Below, one piece after another: positions 9,496-18,465 of a stretch of 64,000 bases of DNA (positions are counted from its first letter, which is position 1; each line of letters starts with the position of its first letter). A program made the translations under genes and the position numbers. Under the pieces are notes generated by a model. The model was not told where the DNA came from and did not search any database. It worked only from the letters and a program-made list of their open reading frames with translations. The DNA is from Coleofasciculus sp937127375 (lineage in GTDB: Bacteria > Cyanobacteriota > Cyanobacteriia > Cyanobacteriales > Coleofasciculaceae): NCBI GenBank assembly GCA_040218875.1, contig JAVJQP010000050.1. One strand, written 5' to 3'.

Positions 9496-11091
9496 ATGTT
9501 GAGTGCAACAGGGAATGATCCTCAAAAATCCCCACTAATTCTGATTGCTGATGACGATCGCTTCACACGGGTGATGCTGCGTCAACTGCTGGAAAAAGAG
9601 GGATATCAGGTGATCGAGGCAGAAAATGGAGAGAAATGTTTAGCGGCGTATCAGCAGTACCAGCCGGATATGGTGCTGTTGGATGCGTTGATGCCGGTGA
9701 TGGATGGTTTCATCTGTTGCCAAAAACTACAAACCTTTACACAGACTCCCGCCCAAAAGAGCGATCGCGCGTTGCTGGGTATCCCGGTGCTAATGATTAC
9801 CGGGCTTGAGGATCAAAAGTCAATTGATTCGGCATTTGCTGCTGGCGCGATCGATTATGTAACCAAACCCTTGCATGTCCCCGTCTTACTCCAACGTATT
9901 CGTCGTCTACTCGCCGCAAGTTGGGCAGAAAAAGCACTGCGACGCAGCGAACAACAATATCGATCCGTCGTAGAAAATGTTAAAGAAGTTATTTTTCAAA
10001 TTGACCCCAATGGTAACTGGGAATTTCTCAGTCCGGCTTGGACAACGTTGATGGGGTTTACTCTAGAAGAAACCGTAGGAACGCCTTTTCTCCATTATGT
10101 TCATCCTAATGATTACCAACTCCAGCACGAACTATGGCAATCTATCATAACCGATAAAAAAACCTGTTTTCAACGAGAGATTCGATACGTCACCAAAACC
10201 GGAGAAACTCGTTGGCTAGAAATTCATGCCCATGTCTCCCAGGTAGCTGACGGCTCATTTACAGGTCTTTCCGGTATTCTACAAGATATTACAGAGCGTA
10301 TCTATGCCGCCGCCTTAGAAAAAGAAAAAATCCGCCTAGAAACGGAAATCATCGAACGTCAGCGCAGTGAGGAAACGATTCGCCAAGCCTTAGAGAAAGA
10401 GAAAGAACTGGGTGAACTGAAATCTCACATCATTACCACCATTTCCCATGAATTCCGGACTCCCCTCACCACGATTCAATCCTCTAGCGAATTATTGAAA
10501 CTCTACGATCAGAAATTAACCGAGGACAAAAAGCTAAAACATTTCCAAAAAATTGGCTGGTGCGTCGAACATATTACCCAACTCCTAAATGATGTGATTC
10601 TGATTGGTCAATCGGAAGCGGGACAAATGAAGTTTAATCCTATTTCCCTGGAGGTGGCAGATTTATGTCGTGACCTAATCGAGGAATTCCAAAGTAATCT
10701 AGATCCGCAATATACCCTCAACGTTTTTGTTGCAGAATATCCGATCAAAGGGTTATTTGACGAGGCTATGTTACGGAAATTATTAAATCACTTGCTCTCC
10801 AATGCTGTCAAATATTCCCCCAAAGGAGGCACAATTACCTTCCAGTTAGGCTGTCACTCAGATTATGTAACCTTCCAGATTCAAGATGAAGGAATTGGTA
10901 TTCCACCAATGGAGCAATCCCGATTATTTGAATCGTTTTATCGGGGGAGTAATATTAGCACCATTGGCGGCACTGGATTAGGACTCGCCATTGTTAAAAA
11001 ATATGTAGACTTACATCGTGGTCAAATCCAAATTGAGAGTGAAGTCGGCGTCGGCACAACCGTTACTGTTACCCTACCTATCAATCAGTAA
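9496..11091 (+). CDS. hybrid response regulator-PAS-histidine kinase
   Basis: Domains in order: a receiver (about residues 12-145) with acidic pocket ADDD, phospho-acceptor Asp in LLDALMPVMDG and Lys in TKPL; a PAS/PAC domain (about 160-280); a HisKA dimerisation domain with H-box ISHEFRTPL; and an HATPase domain with N-box LLSNAVKYS, G1 DEGIGIP and G2 GGTGLGLAIV. It is a cytoplasmic kinase with an N-terminal receiver and no membrane segment. This arrangement is common in cyanobacterial phosphorelays. The start is ATG 9496 because AGGAG lies at 9484-9488; an upstream GTG at 9475 is in frame. The stimulus and partner are unknown. Confidence 0.92.
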   Translation: MLSATGNDPQKSPLILIADDDRFTRVMLRQLLEKEGYQVIEAENGEKCLAAYQQYQPDMVLLDALMPVMDGFICCQKLQTFTQTPAQKSDRALLGIPVLMITGLEDQKSIDSAFAAGAIDYVTKPLHVPVLLQRIRRLLAASWAEKALRRSEQQYRSVVENVKEVIFQIDPNGNWEFLSPAWTTLMGFTLEETVGTPFLHYVHPNDYQLQHELWQSIITDKKTCFQREIRYVTKTGETRWLEIHAHVSQVADGSFTGLSGILQDITERIYAAALEKEKIRLETEIIERQRSEETIRQALEKEKELGELKSHIITTISHEFRTPLTTIQSSSELLKLYDQKLTEDKKLKHFQKIGWCVEHITQLLNDVILIGQSEAGQMKFNPISLEVADLCRDLIEEFQSNLDPQYTLNVFVAEYPIKGLFDEAMLRKLLNHLLSNAVKYSPKGGTITFQLGCHSDYVTFQIQDEGIGIPPMEQSRLFESFYRGSNISTIGGTGLGLAIVKKYVDLHRGQIQIESEVGVGTTVTVTLPINQ

Positions 11092-11282
11092 CAAAAATTG
11101 AGCAAGCAGGGTAAAAACTTACTTAGGGGCTGCTGAATAAGTGTTGTGGTGAGGGGGAGCGGGGGAAGCTGGGGAACACCCCGACTTTACGAATGACGTA
11201 GCTTGCTTCTCGCCGATTATGCTAAAATTCAACATCCGACTCAAAGCAGTGAACTTATTAGTGCAAGACATAGACTAACCGA

Positions 11283-12986
11283 GTGGTATTGGAAATGGGG
11301 CAACTAGACAATCAACCGGACAACGGGGAGAATCGAGAACAACAAGCTGCCGATCTCTTGCAATCCATGACCGAGAGTATTGAGGGCATAGAGACGTTGC
11401 GTCACAGTCTTATGACCCAGTTTACTCAGGAGATTGAACAGCTACAACAACAGAAAGCCCAGTTGAGCGAGGAAATTAAAACGCTGCACGATCAACGACA
11501 GCAGCACTTGACTCAACCGCCAGCGCTGACGTCTGAAATTGCCCCAGCCTTTGCCAACCAATTGCAAGACTTACTCAGCCAGCAACTCCAACAACTTGCC
11601 CAGTCCTCAGAAAGACTATCCGTTGATCAGACGGTGGGAAATCATCAGCAAACTATCCAGGAATTAGTCGCTTCCTTGGATGACACCCTGAGAACTACAT
11701 TTAGAACACTGCAACAGGATATAAATAGCTATCACAGCTCAATGTCGCAACAGTTGAGCCAGATGTACAGTCTCCAGGAACAAGCCGAGGTGATTCTAGA
11801 GACACTGGTGACTCGACTCAAAGCTGAAATTCCTCCTCCTTCTACCTCTGAACCCCGTTCTCAAATTCCTCCCGCCACTGCTAATCATCTTTCATTACCA
11901 CCGCCTGATCAGGATGGTTCGTCTTCTTCCCCTCATCGAGGGGAAATCGTCACCTCTGCGCCTCAATCGTCTGTTCCTGTTGTTCCACCTACCAAGCTTC
12001 AAAAACGCCCACAAAAACAATCCACGGGGAAACAGCGGGTTGGGTTAGTGCTGGTGTTGTTATCGTTGCTAGCAATAGCATTTGAAAACGTTTTTGTCAA
12101 TATTATTTTTAATGCCACCGCGATTGCGGGATTCCCAGTAGGGGCTTGGTTACCAAGCCCCTACGGTGGTTTTTGGATGCCGACGTTAGGGAATTCCTTA
12201 CTGGTACTATGGTCGCGGATGTTGGTCGTTGTACCGATGGCGGCAATTTTGAGTCGGGGGTTTTATCGGGGGGTGTGGCGAGATATTCAACAGGTGCTGC
12301 AATCGCGCAATTGGGGTTTATTCGGCACTCTCGTATGTAGTGGGTTTTTCCTATTCTTATCTAAGGTATTGCTATATTGGGCATTAGGAATCATTGCGCC
12401 CGGTGTGGCTGTGATTATTTTCTTTATCTATCCCATCGTGCTATTACTCTTAAGCGATCGCTTTAATCGATGGAGTCATTTCATTCCCTTCGCGATGGTA
12501 ATTGCGGGGTTTGTGCTAACAACTCTACCCAGTGGTAGCGGGGAACTGTCATCATTCGGCGTTACTCTGGCATCAGGGGCGGCGATCGCCTTTGCCCTGC
12601 ATTTAATGCTAATGCAAAAGTTGGCAAAACAGCTTCATCCGATGCCAATTCTGTTGCTGAACTTAGCCATCGTTCTGATATTTTCTGCCTTGGGTGTAAT
12701 GATATCCTTCCCAGCATCGTGGGGTGTAGTATTTGCGCCGAGTTTAAGTTTAAATTTAGTGATCAGTGGTCTGGTTTTAGGCGGTGTTACTCTAATTAGT
12801 TATGTTTTCAACACCATGGGAATTGCCAGAAGCGGTGCAGCTAGCGCTTCTGTTTTGGGGGCTACGTTACCGATTTTAACCGCACTCTTGGCTGGGATTC
12901 TGATTCAGAGTCCATTAACGGTTCCTCAAGTCGTGGGTATGGTGCTGGTAACGTCAGGAGTAGCGGCTTTAAACATTGTGCGGTAA
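11283..12986 (+). CDS. EamA/DMT-family transporter with long coiled-coil N-terminus
   Basis: The first 180 or so residues are Gln/Glu-rich heptad-like coiled coil, followed by a Pro/Ser linker. The C-terminal 310 residues contain about ten hydrophobic helices in two EamA halves, typical of drug/metabolite transporters. The soluble coiled coil is an unusual addition and may mediate oligomerisation. A perfect palindromic repeat (12138-12164) is in frame in the first loop, encoding VGAWLPSPY. The start may be GTG 11283 or ATG 11295; no clear ribosome-binding site decides it. Substrate unknown. Confidence 0.8.
   Translation: MVLEMGQLDNQPDNGENREQQAADLLQSMTESIEGIETLRHSLMTQFTQEIEQLQQQKAQLSEEIKTLHDQRQQHLTQPPALTSEIAPAFANQLQDLLSQQLQQLAQSSERLSVDQTVGNHQQTIQELVASLDDTLRTTFRTLQQDINSYHSSMSQQLSQMYSLQEQAEVILETLVTRLKAEIPPPSTSEPRSQIPPATANHLSLPPPDQDGSSSSPHRGEIVTSAPQSSVPVVPPTKLQKRPQKQSTGKQRVGLVLVLLSLLAIAFENVFVNIIFNATAIAGFPVGAWLPSPYGGFWMPTLGNSLLVLWSRMLVVVPMAAILSRGFYRGVWRDIQQVLQSRNWGLFGTLVCSGFFLFLSKVLLYWALGIIAPGVAVIIFFIYPIVLLLLSDRFNRWSHFIPFAMVIAGFVLTTLPSGSGELSSFGVTLASGAAIAFALHLMLMQKLAKQLHPMPILLLNLAIVLIFSALGVMISFPASWGVVFAPSLSLNLVISGLVLGGVTLISYVFNTMGIARSGAASASVLGATLPILTALLAGILIQSPLTVPQVVGMVLVTSGVAALNIVR
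12138..12164. repeat. in-frame palindromic element in the transporter gene
   Basis: Two 13-base arms (GTAGGGGCTTGGT and its exact complement) surround a single central T. The ends match the GTAGGGGC...GCCCCTAC dispersed elements seen in intergenic regions. The reading frame stays open through it. Confidence 0.85.
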
Positions 12987-13157
12987 GCGAAGCTATCCCG
13001 TAGGGAATCGCGCCATGTAGAGACGTAGCATGCTACGTCTGGGAGCAATGTAGAGACGGTGAATAAGGGCGGGTTTTGTTGATAGGTTATGATTAACCGA
13101 GTTTTATAAGTGGCTAAACCCGCCCCTACAATATAAATTTTGAATTGAGCAAGGTAA

Positions 13158-14144
13158 TCAGGATGCTGTGACAATGCGATCGCGCCCTCCAGTAATTGCT
13201 AAATTCAGGGCTATCTGAGCCGCTTGTAGCACTTCTTTTGCCGTCTTACCATGTTCTGCAAAACTGGCTATCCCCACAGAAATGGTCAGAGAACCCAGGG
13301 ATTGACCCCGATAGTCTAAACGAAGTTGCTGAATACTCTGTCGCAGTTGTTCGGCGCGTCGTTGGGTGACGGCTAACGCGGCTTCTGGTAAAAGTAGGAG
13401 AAATTGTTGACCACCATAACGACAGGCAATATCAGACGCCCGAACTTGGCTGGGTAATAACAACCCAATCTCGCGCAACAGCAAATCAGCTACAGATTTG
13501 CCAAATCGCTGGTTTAACTGTTCCATCTCATCGATTTCCAATAAGATTACCCCGATAGGCTTGGGTTGACGGTGAGACTTGCGGATTTCTCGTTCAAAGC
13601 ATTCTTCCAGGTAACGTCGGTTATACAGTTTCGTCAGCGGATCTCGAAACGTCTGGGTTTTCAGCGTTTCTCGCAGTTTTAAGTTAGCTAATGCCAAGCC
13701 AATATGCTTCGCCACTTTCTCCGCTAATTGTCGAGTTTGGGCAATTCGCCCCCGTTGGAGTGAACTGACAGACAACAAACCCACGGTTTCTCCATGGGCA
13801 ATCATGGGAACACAAAAAGTTTCCACGGCGGGAGAATTAGCGCGAATATGCTGGCAGTTTAAACAATACTGGGTGTCATCTACCAAATTAGCCTGTCCGC
13901 GTCGTAATGCTAGGCATTCGTGGGGCGAAAAGACCGAATCGCTCGTCAACGGGACAGAACCCCAAGTCGCGATCGCCTCCAGTAAGTTTTTTGAGGAGTT
14001 CATGACAAAAATCGCCCCAATTTCATCGGGAAAAAGGTGTTGGACTAAGGGTTCAATGGTTTTACATGCCTCTTCCACCGAATAACTGGATTGAAGTGAA
14101 TCAATCAATTGTTCGAGTACAGGGGTATTTAATTGAGTTTGCAT
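13158..14144 (-). CDS. GAF-GGDEF protein with degenerate GGQQF motif
   Basis: The 328-aa protein has a GAF domain (about residues 15-155) and a GGDEF domain (about 165-325) starting at FRDPLTKLYNRRYLEE. The active-site signature reads YGGQQF: both acidic positions of GG(D/E)EF are Gln. Diguanylate cyclases need the third residue acidic for metal binding, so it is probably not a cyclase. It may act as a GTP or partner sensor. The GAF domain contains several Cys and His (CLNCQH) that could bind a cofactor. Monocistronic. Confidence 0.88.
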   Translation of the reverse strand: MQTQLNTPVLEQLIDSLQSSYSVEEACKTIEPLVQHLFPDEIGAIFVMNSSKNLLEAIATWGSVPLTSDSVFSPHECLALRRGQANLVDDTQYCLNCQHIRANSPAVETFCVPMIAHGETVGLLSVSSLQRGRIAQTRQLAEKVAKHIGLALANLKLRETLKTQTFRDPLTKLYNRRYLEECFEREIRKSHRQPKPIGVILLEIDEMEQLNQRFGKSVADLLLREIGLLLPSQVRASDIACRYGGQQFLLLLPEAALAVTQRRAEQLRQSIQQLRLDYRGQSLGSLTISVGIASFAEHGKTAKEVLQAAQIALNLAITGGRDRIVTAS

Positions 14145-14443
14145 GCTTACCTGCGGTTTTCAACGGTGAGAGATTATCGTGATGCCCCTGATATTGGTTC
14201 TTCTATACTGGCATTGTTATTTGTCATTCGTCATTGGTCATTGGTCATTGGTCATTGGTCATTGGTCATTTAGTCGGGGCGGGTTTAGTTACATCTGGAT
14301 GTAACCGAAAAGATAGTAGTGAAACCCGCCCCTACAACATCTTCCCTATCTTCCCCATCTAACACACCGAGCGTGTTACTGAGCGAAGCCGAAGTAAGTC
14401 GAGGTGTTCCCCATCTCCCTCACCTTCCCATTTACTCCGCCCC

Positions 14444-14995
14444 TCAAAAAATAGCTGCTTCTAGCTTCGATAGTGCCTCTTCTAGGTTGTCATTGACAAT
14501 TTGCAGATCGAACTCATCCGCCGCCTCGATTTCAGCTTTGGCTCGTTCTAGGCGTCGTGTGATCGCCTCCTCACTATCCTGACCCCGCCCCCGAAGACGC
14601 TGTTCGAGTTCGGCGATATTGGGGGGTAGAATAAAGATACGCAATGCGGTGGGAAAGGTTTGTTGTATTTGCCTAGCTCCCTCTAGTTCAATTTCTAGCA
14701 GGACAGACTCACTCCGTTGAATATGCTGGTCTACGGGTTTGCGGGGTGTACCATAACAATTTCCCGCATACTCTGCCCATTCCAATAACTCATTGGCGCT
14801 GACCATCTGCTTAAACGTATCCTGACTGACAAAATAATAATGTTGTCCCTCCACTTCATGAGGGCGGGGTTGACGGGTAGTGGTTGAAATCGATAGGTAC
14901 AGTTGCGGATGTCTAGTCAAGAGTAAACGGACTAGAGTTCCTTTCCCGACACCACTTGGTCCGGTCACTACAATAAGTCTGCCTGGTTTGATCAT
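14444..14995 (-). CDS. gmk: guanylate kinase
   Basis: This enzyme phosphorylates GMP to GDP in nucleotide metabolism. The 183-aa product has the P-loop GPSGVGKG near the N-terminus, the GMP-binding segment STTTRQPRPHEVEGQHYYFV, and EWAEYAGNCYGTP. Length is slightly short for the family but intact. It starts 15 bases after remA on the same strand; remA-gmk is a conserved pair in many bacteria, and the two are likely cotranscribed. Confidence 0.95.
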   Translation of the reverse strand: MIKPGRLIVVTGPSGVGKGTLVRLLLTRHPQLYLSISTTTRQPRPHEVEGQHYYFVSQDTFKQMVSANELLEWAEYAGNCYGTPRKPVDQHIQRSESVLLEIELEGARQIQQTFPTALRIFILPPNIAELEQRLRGRGQDSEEAITRRLERAKAEIEAADEFDLQIVNDNLEEALSKLEAAIF

Positions 14996-15010
14996 CGGTT
15001 TCTTGTCGAG

Positions 15011-15277
15011 TTAATTGGTACTGGTTACTCCCTCTTTGCCAATGACAAAGCGATGAGCAACCGTTTCTGGCTGAATTGCTGATAAAATGACATGGCTAGA
15101 ATCGGTAATGATCACAGCTCTCGTGCGCCGCCCATACGTTGCATCAATCAGTTGTCCGCGATCGCGAGCATCTGTAATGATACGCTTAATAGGGGCAGAC
15201 TCTGGAGAAACGATTGCCACGACACGGTTTGCCGAAACAATGTTACCAAAACCGATATTGATCAGTTGAATGTCCAT
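15011..15277 (-). CDS. remA: RemA/DUF370 family regulator
   Basis: The 88-aa protein matches the DUF370 family throughout: N-terminal LINIGFGN, ANRVVAIVSPESAPIKR, and RDRGQLIDATYGRRTRAVI. In Bacillus, RemA is a DNA-binding activator of biofilm-matrix genes; the cyanobacterial role is not established here. It lies upstream of gmk on the same strand. Confidence 0.93.
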   Translation of the reverse strand: MDIQLINIGFGNIVSANRVVAIVSPESAPIKRIITDARDRGQLIDATYGRRTRAVIITDSSHVILSAIQPETVAHRFVIGKEGVTSTN

Positions 15278-15522
15278 GAAAAAATAACGGCAAAAGCCGC
15301 TTGAGGAGCGATTACGAGGGATTTGATTTCAATGTTATCTACAAAAATTTAGGCTTACAAGGTTAAATCACACAGAAAACCTGAATTTTCGGGTTGACGC
15401 TAAAAAAAGAGTAGATTTGCTTGCCATAAATGCGGCTTACTTGTCATCGGCTATTGAGTAGATAGTCAGACGACAACGGATACCAATTTATACGAGACAC
15501 CGTTACACCCCATCACGAAGAC

Positions 15523-17424
15523 ATGCAACAGGTTGACTTTACGACCTTGACAGCCGCTTGTGCAGAGTTACAAGCGGGTTGGATACCAGGACGACTGGAA
15601 AAGGTTTATCAGCGCGATCGCTATACTATTGCTCTATGCTTACGAACACTTCAGGGTAGAGGATGGCTGACGCTGGCTTGGCATCCCCAAGCCGCCCGAA
15701 TTTGCTTAGCTGATCCGCCGCCTCGCCTACCAGATACGTTTACGTTTAGTGATCAACTGCGACATCAGTTAAATGGGTTGGCGCTAGTCGGGATTCAGTT
15801 CATTGCTCCTTGGGAGAGGGTGTTAGACTTGCAATTTGCCCGACGCCCCGGAGATCCGATTCTCTGGCATCTGTATGTAGAAATTATGGGTAAATATAGT
15901 AACGTTATCCTTACAGATGCTAAAAATATCATCGTCACCGCCGCCCATCAGGTTAGTTCTCAGCAATCGAGTGTCCGTCCGATTCAAACCGGTCAGCCTT
16001 ACGAACATCCGCCAGCATTGTTGGGGGATTTACCCAGTTTAAGTGAGTCCCAGGAGCGTTGGCAAGAACGAGTTAGCTTAGTTCCCGGAGCGTTAAAACG
16101 GCAGTTACTTAAAAGTTATCGGGGATTAAGTCCAGCTTTGGTGCGTTCTATGATCCAAACGGCTGATTTAGATCCCAACCAATCCACGGAAACTTTAGAG
16201 ACAGAAGATTGGCAACGGTTATTTCAGCGCTGGCAAGAATGGCTGTGGGCGTTGGAGAATTGGGGTCAAGTTGTAGGGGCGGGTTTTACAGATAACGTCT
16301 TGGAGAAAACTGATCACTTAACTAAACCCACCCTGGTTGGGGAAGATGGGGAAGCAGAGGGAGCAGAGGGAGCTGGGGAAGCTGGGGAAGCTGAGGAAGC
16401 TGGGGGAGACAAGGAAGTTAACCGTTTACAACCGGGTTGGACTGAGGATGGATATAATGTGCTGGGTTGGGGTGTGGTTAAGCCTGCGCCAAATGTCCAG
16501 GTTTTATTACATCATTACTATACGGATCAACTGAATCGACAAGAGTTTAGCCGACTGCATAACCAACTGACTCAGAAAGTCAACAATTTTTTAGTGCGAT
16601 CGCGCTCCAAGGCGTTAGGCTTTGAACAACGGTTACAGCAATCGGAACAAGCGGATGAGTATCGTCAACAGGCTGACTTATTGATGGCGCATCTGCAAGA
16701 TTGGCAACCGGGAATGAACCAGATAACGGTTCTGGATTTTGAAACCAATCAACCGTTGACGATTTCCCTCGATCCCGACAAAAATGCCGTGCAAAACGCT
16801 CAAGCCCTCTATAAACGTCATCAAAAGCTGAAACGGGCGCGTCTGGCGGTTGCGCCGTTACTGCAAGAGGTGCAAGCGGAAGTTGAGTATTTGGAACAGG
16901 TTGAGGCATCCTTAATTCAGATTGATCGCTACACCACGCCGGAAGATTTGCAGGCGTTACAGGAAATCCGCGAGGAGTTGATTGGGCAAGGGTATTTGGA
17001 TGTTCGATCTCAGCGCAGTCAGGATGGCACAGAAACCTCGGAACCCTATCGCTATCGCACGCCCAGTGGGTTTGAATTGTTAATTGGTCGTAACAATCGC
17101 CAAAATGACCAACTCACGTTTCGCACGGCTGGGGATTATGACCTATGGTTTCATACCCAAGAGATTGCTGGGAGTCATGTTTTATTACGCTTAGATCCGG
17201 GGGCGGTGGCGGATGAGGCGGATCTCCAGTTTGCGGCTGACTTGGCTGCCCATTATAGTCGAGCTCGTCAGAGTGATGTGGTGCCTGTGGTGTATACTGA
17301 GCCGAAGCATGTCTATAAGCCCAAGGGTGCTAAACCCGGAATGGCGATTTACAAGCGAGAACAGATCTTATGGGGGCGTCCTCAACAGGCTGAACTCTAT
17401 CAGACGGCAGATATTTCTGGATAA
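15523..17424 (+). CDS. rqcH: RqcH/NFACT family ribosome quality-control protein
   Basis: The 633-aa protein has the NFACT-N domain at the start, a helix-hairpin-helix and coiled-coil middle, and an NFACT-R (DUF814) domain from about residue 505 with FELLIGRNNRQND and DLWFHTQEIAGSHV. The family binds stalled 50S subunits with peptidyl-tRNA and adds C-terminal Ala tails. Two in-frame low-complexity insertions sit in the middle. One, near 16274-16330, resembles the GTAGGGGCGGGTTT dispersed element; the other, at 16340-16420, is a GGGGAAGC-type minisatellite encoding Gly/Glu/Ala-rich sequence. Both fall between structural domains, so function is probably kept. Confidence 0.88.
   Translation: MQQVDFTTLTAACAELQAGWIPGRLEKVYQRDRYTIALCLRTLQGRGWLTLAWHPQAARICLADPPPRLPDTFTFSDQLRHQLNGLALVGIQFIAPWERVLDLQFARRPGDPILWHLYVEIMGKYSNVILTDAKNIIVTAAHQVSSQQSSVRPIQTGQPYEHPPALLGDLPSLSESQERWQERVSLVPGALKRQLLKSYRGLSPALVRSMIQTADLDPNQSTETLETEDWQRLFQRWQEWLWALENWGQVVGAGFTDNVLEKTDHLTKPTLVGEDGEAEGAEGAGEAGEAEEAGGDKEVNRLQPGWTEDGYNVLGWGVVKPAPNVQVLLHHYYTDQLNRQEFSRLHNQLTQKVNNFLVRSRSKALGFEQRLQQSEQADEYRQQADLLMAHLQDWQPGMNQITVLDFETNQPLTISLDPDKNAVQNAQALYKRHQKLKRARLAVAPLLQEVQAEVEYLEQVEASLIQIDRYTTPEDLQALQEIREELIGQGYLDVRSQRSQDGTETSEPYRYRTPSGFELLIGRNNRQNDQLTFRTAGDYDLWFHTQEIAGSHVLLRLDPGAVADEADLQFAADLAAHYSRARQSDVVPVVYTEPKHVYKPKGAKPGMAIYKREQILWGRPQQAELYQTADISG
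16340..16420 (+). repeat. in-frame GGGGAAGC-type minisatellite in rqcH
   Basis: Repeated 9-base units of the form GCTGGGGAA/GCAGAGGGA encode EAEGAEGAGEAGEAEEAGG. Related purine-rich runs occur in intergenic DNA at about 11150-11180 and, as the complement, 63785-63960. Confidence 0.8.
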
Positions 17425-17435
17425 AAATGTAAAGT

Positions 17436-17464
17436 TTGATAAAAACCGTATTCTCTGTTACGAT
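17436..17464 (+). promoter_or_regulatory. sigma70-type promoter for a small RNA
   Basis: A -35 box TTGATA (17436-17441) and a -10 box TACGAT (17459-17464) are separated by exactly 17 bases. Transcription should start near 17471. The promoter begins 12 bases after the rqcH stop and faces no ORF. Confidence 0.6.
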
Positions 17465-17470
17465 AAAAAC

Positions 17471-17583
17471 ATGAAGAAATCTTAAGCTGTGCGCTTGGGA
17501 ACGGGCAGCAGATTTCCTCCAAGAACGACAACGACATCTGTAGCACAAAAAAGACCATCTGTCAAGTTGATGGTCTTTTTCAG
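17471..17583 (+). ncRNA. putative small RNA with pseudoknot potential
   Basis: About 110 bases lie between the promoter at 17436-17464 and an intrinsic terminator, with no ORF beyond four codons. GAAATCT (17475-17481) can pair with AGATTTC (17510-17516), and CTTGG between these arms can pair with CCAAG just after them, which is an H-type pseudoknot layout. A 5-base TGTGC/GCACA pairing is also possible. No known family is recognised. It could instead be a leader of the rqcH 3' region, so the RNA is inferred. Confidence 0.45.
17548..17580 (+). terminator. intrinsic terminator
   Basis: GACCATC (17553-17559) pairs with GATGGTC (17569-17575), with a nine-base loop, preceded by A5 and followed by T5. 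The symmetric A/T flanks allow function on both strands. Confidence 0.75.
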
Positions 17584-17767
17584 TTATTTGTCTTATGTCC
17601 TTCGTCCTTCGTCCTTCGTCATTCGTCAGGTATACCGTAGGGTGGGCTCTTGCGAAGTCGAAACCCACCCGCCTTAATTCAGCGCCAAGAAGAGGGCGGG
17701 TTTCGTTGTCTGGTTTAAAGTGTGTCTGTTCATTGAATCCCTAAACCCGCCCCTACGGGATCTCGGT

Positions 17768-17861
17768 TAACGATAGTGCCATTTGATAAAGGTGGCGTCG
17801 CGGCAGATTGGTAAGGTGAGATAATTGACGGGCGGCTTGCGATCGCGAGAATCTTTAGTTA
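17768..17861. repeat. 94-bp direct copy of the rsmI 3' end
   Basis: This segment matches 20137-20230 at constant offset 2369 with four mismatches. In the second position it encodes the last ~30 residues of RsmI on the minus strand. Here the reading continues past the stop position without a stop, so this is the detached copy. The two copies bracket the toxin-antitoxin pair and its IS. Confidence 0.9.
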
Positions 17862-17903
17862 GCTTTTAGTGTAAAGGTTGTCAGAAAACCTGAGTTAAAG
17901 TTG

Positions 17904-18230
17904 ATGAACACGCAACTGATCAATTCACTGGTGCAAATTATTGAGTCCCTCACCCCAGAGGAACGCACCTTGCTGCTTGAGCAACTCAGCAGCAAGCGAA
18001 TTCAGGTTACAGCAGGCGTATGTGGTGGACAACCTCGGATTCGCAACACGCGCATCCCCCTATGGACATTGGTAGCTTTCCGCAAGCAGGGGGCAGATGA
18101 CGAGGAGCTTTTGCGAAATTATCCTACACTTACTAAAAAAGACCTGATTGCTGCTTGGGGATACTACGAACAACACCCAGACGAATGCGATCGCGCTATT
18201 GCTGCTATTGATCAGGATGGGGATGCTTAA
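17904..18230 (+). CDS. DUF433 family antitoxin
   Basis: The 108-aa product has an N-terminal helical region (SLTPEERTLLLEQL) and a C-terminal DUF433 domain with GVCGGQPRIRNTRIPLWTLV and LLRNYPTLTKKDLIAAWGYY. DUF433 proteins are usually paired with DUF5615 PIN-like toxins, as here. The start is ATG 17904 (a TTG lies one codon before). Its last codons overlap the ATG of the toxin frame at 18223, indicating translational coupling. Its partner is now disrupted. Confidence 0.88.
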   Translation: MNTQLINSLVQIIESLTPEERTLLLEQLSSKRIQVTAGVCGGQPRIRNTRIPLWTLVAFRKQGADDEELLRNYPTLTKKDLIAAWGYYEQHPDECDRAIAAIDQDGDA

Positions 18231-18465
18231 GTTTTACTCTAACGAGAACTTTCCCATGGATATCGTCAGAGAACTCCGCAAACTGGGTTACGATGTCCTC
18301 ACCTCCTACGACGCAGGACAAGCTAATCAAGGTATCCCTGATGAAGATGTTCTCACCTTTGCCATCCAACAAGAGCGAGCTGTTATTACCTTAAACCGTG
18401 ATGACTTTATTGAATTACACCGTAGCGGCATCCGTTACATAAGACCTACTCAAAGCTGGTCAACC

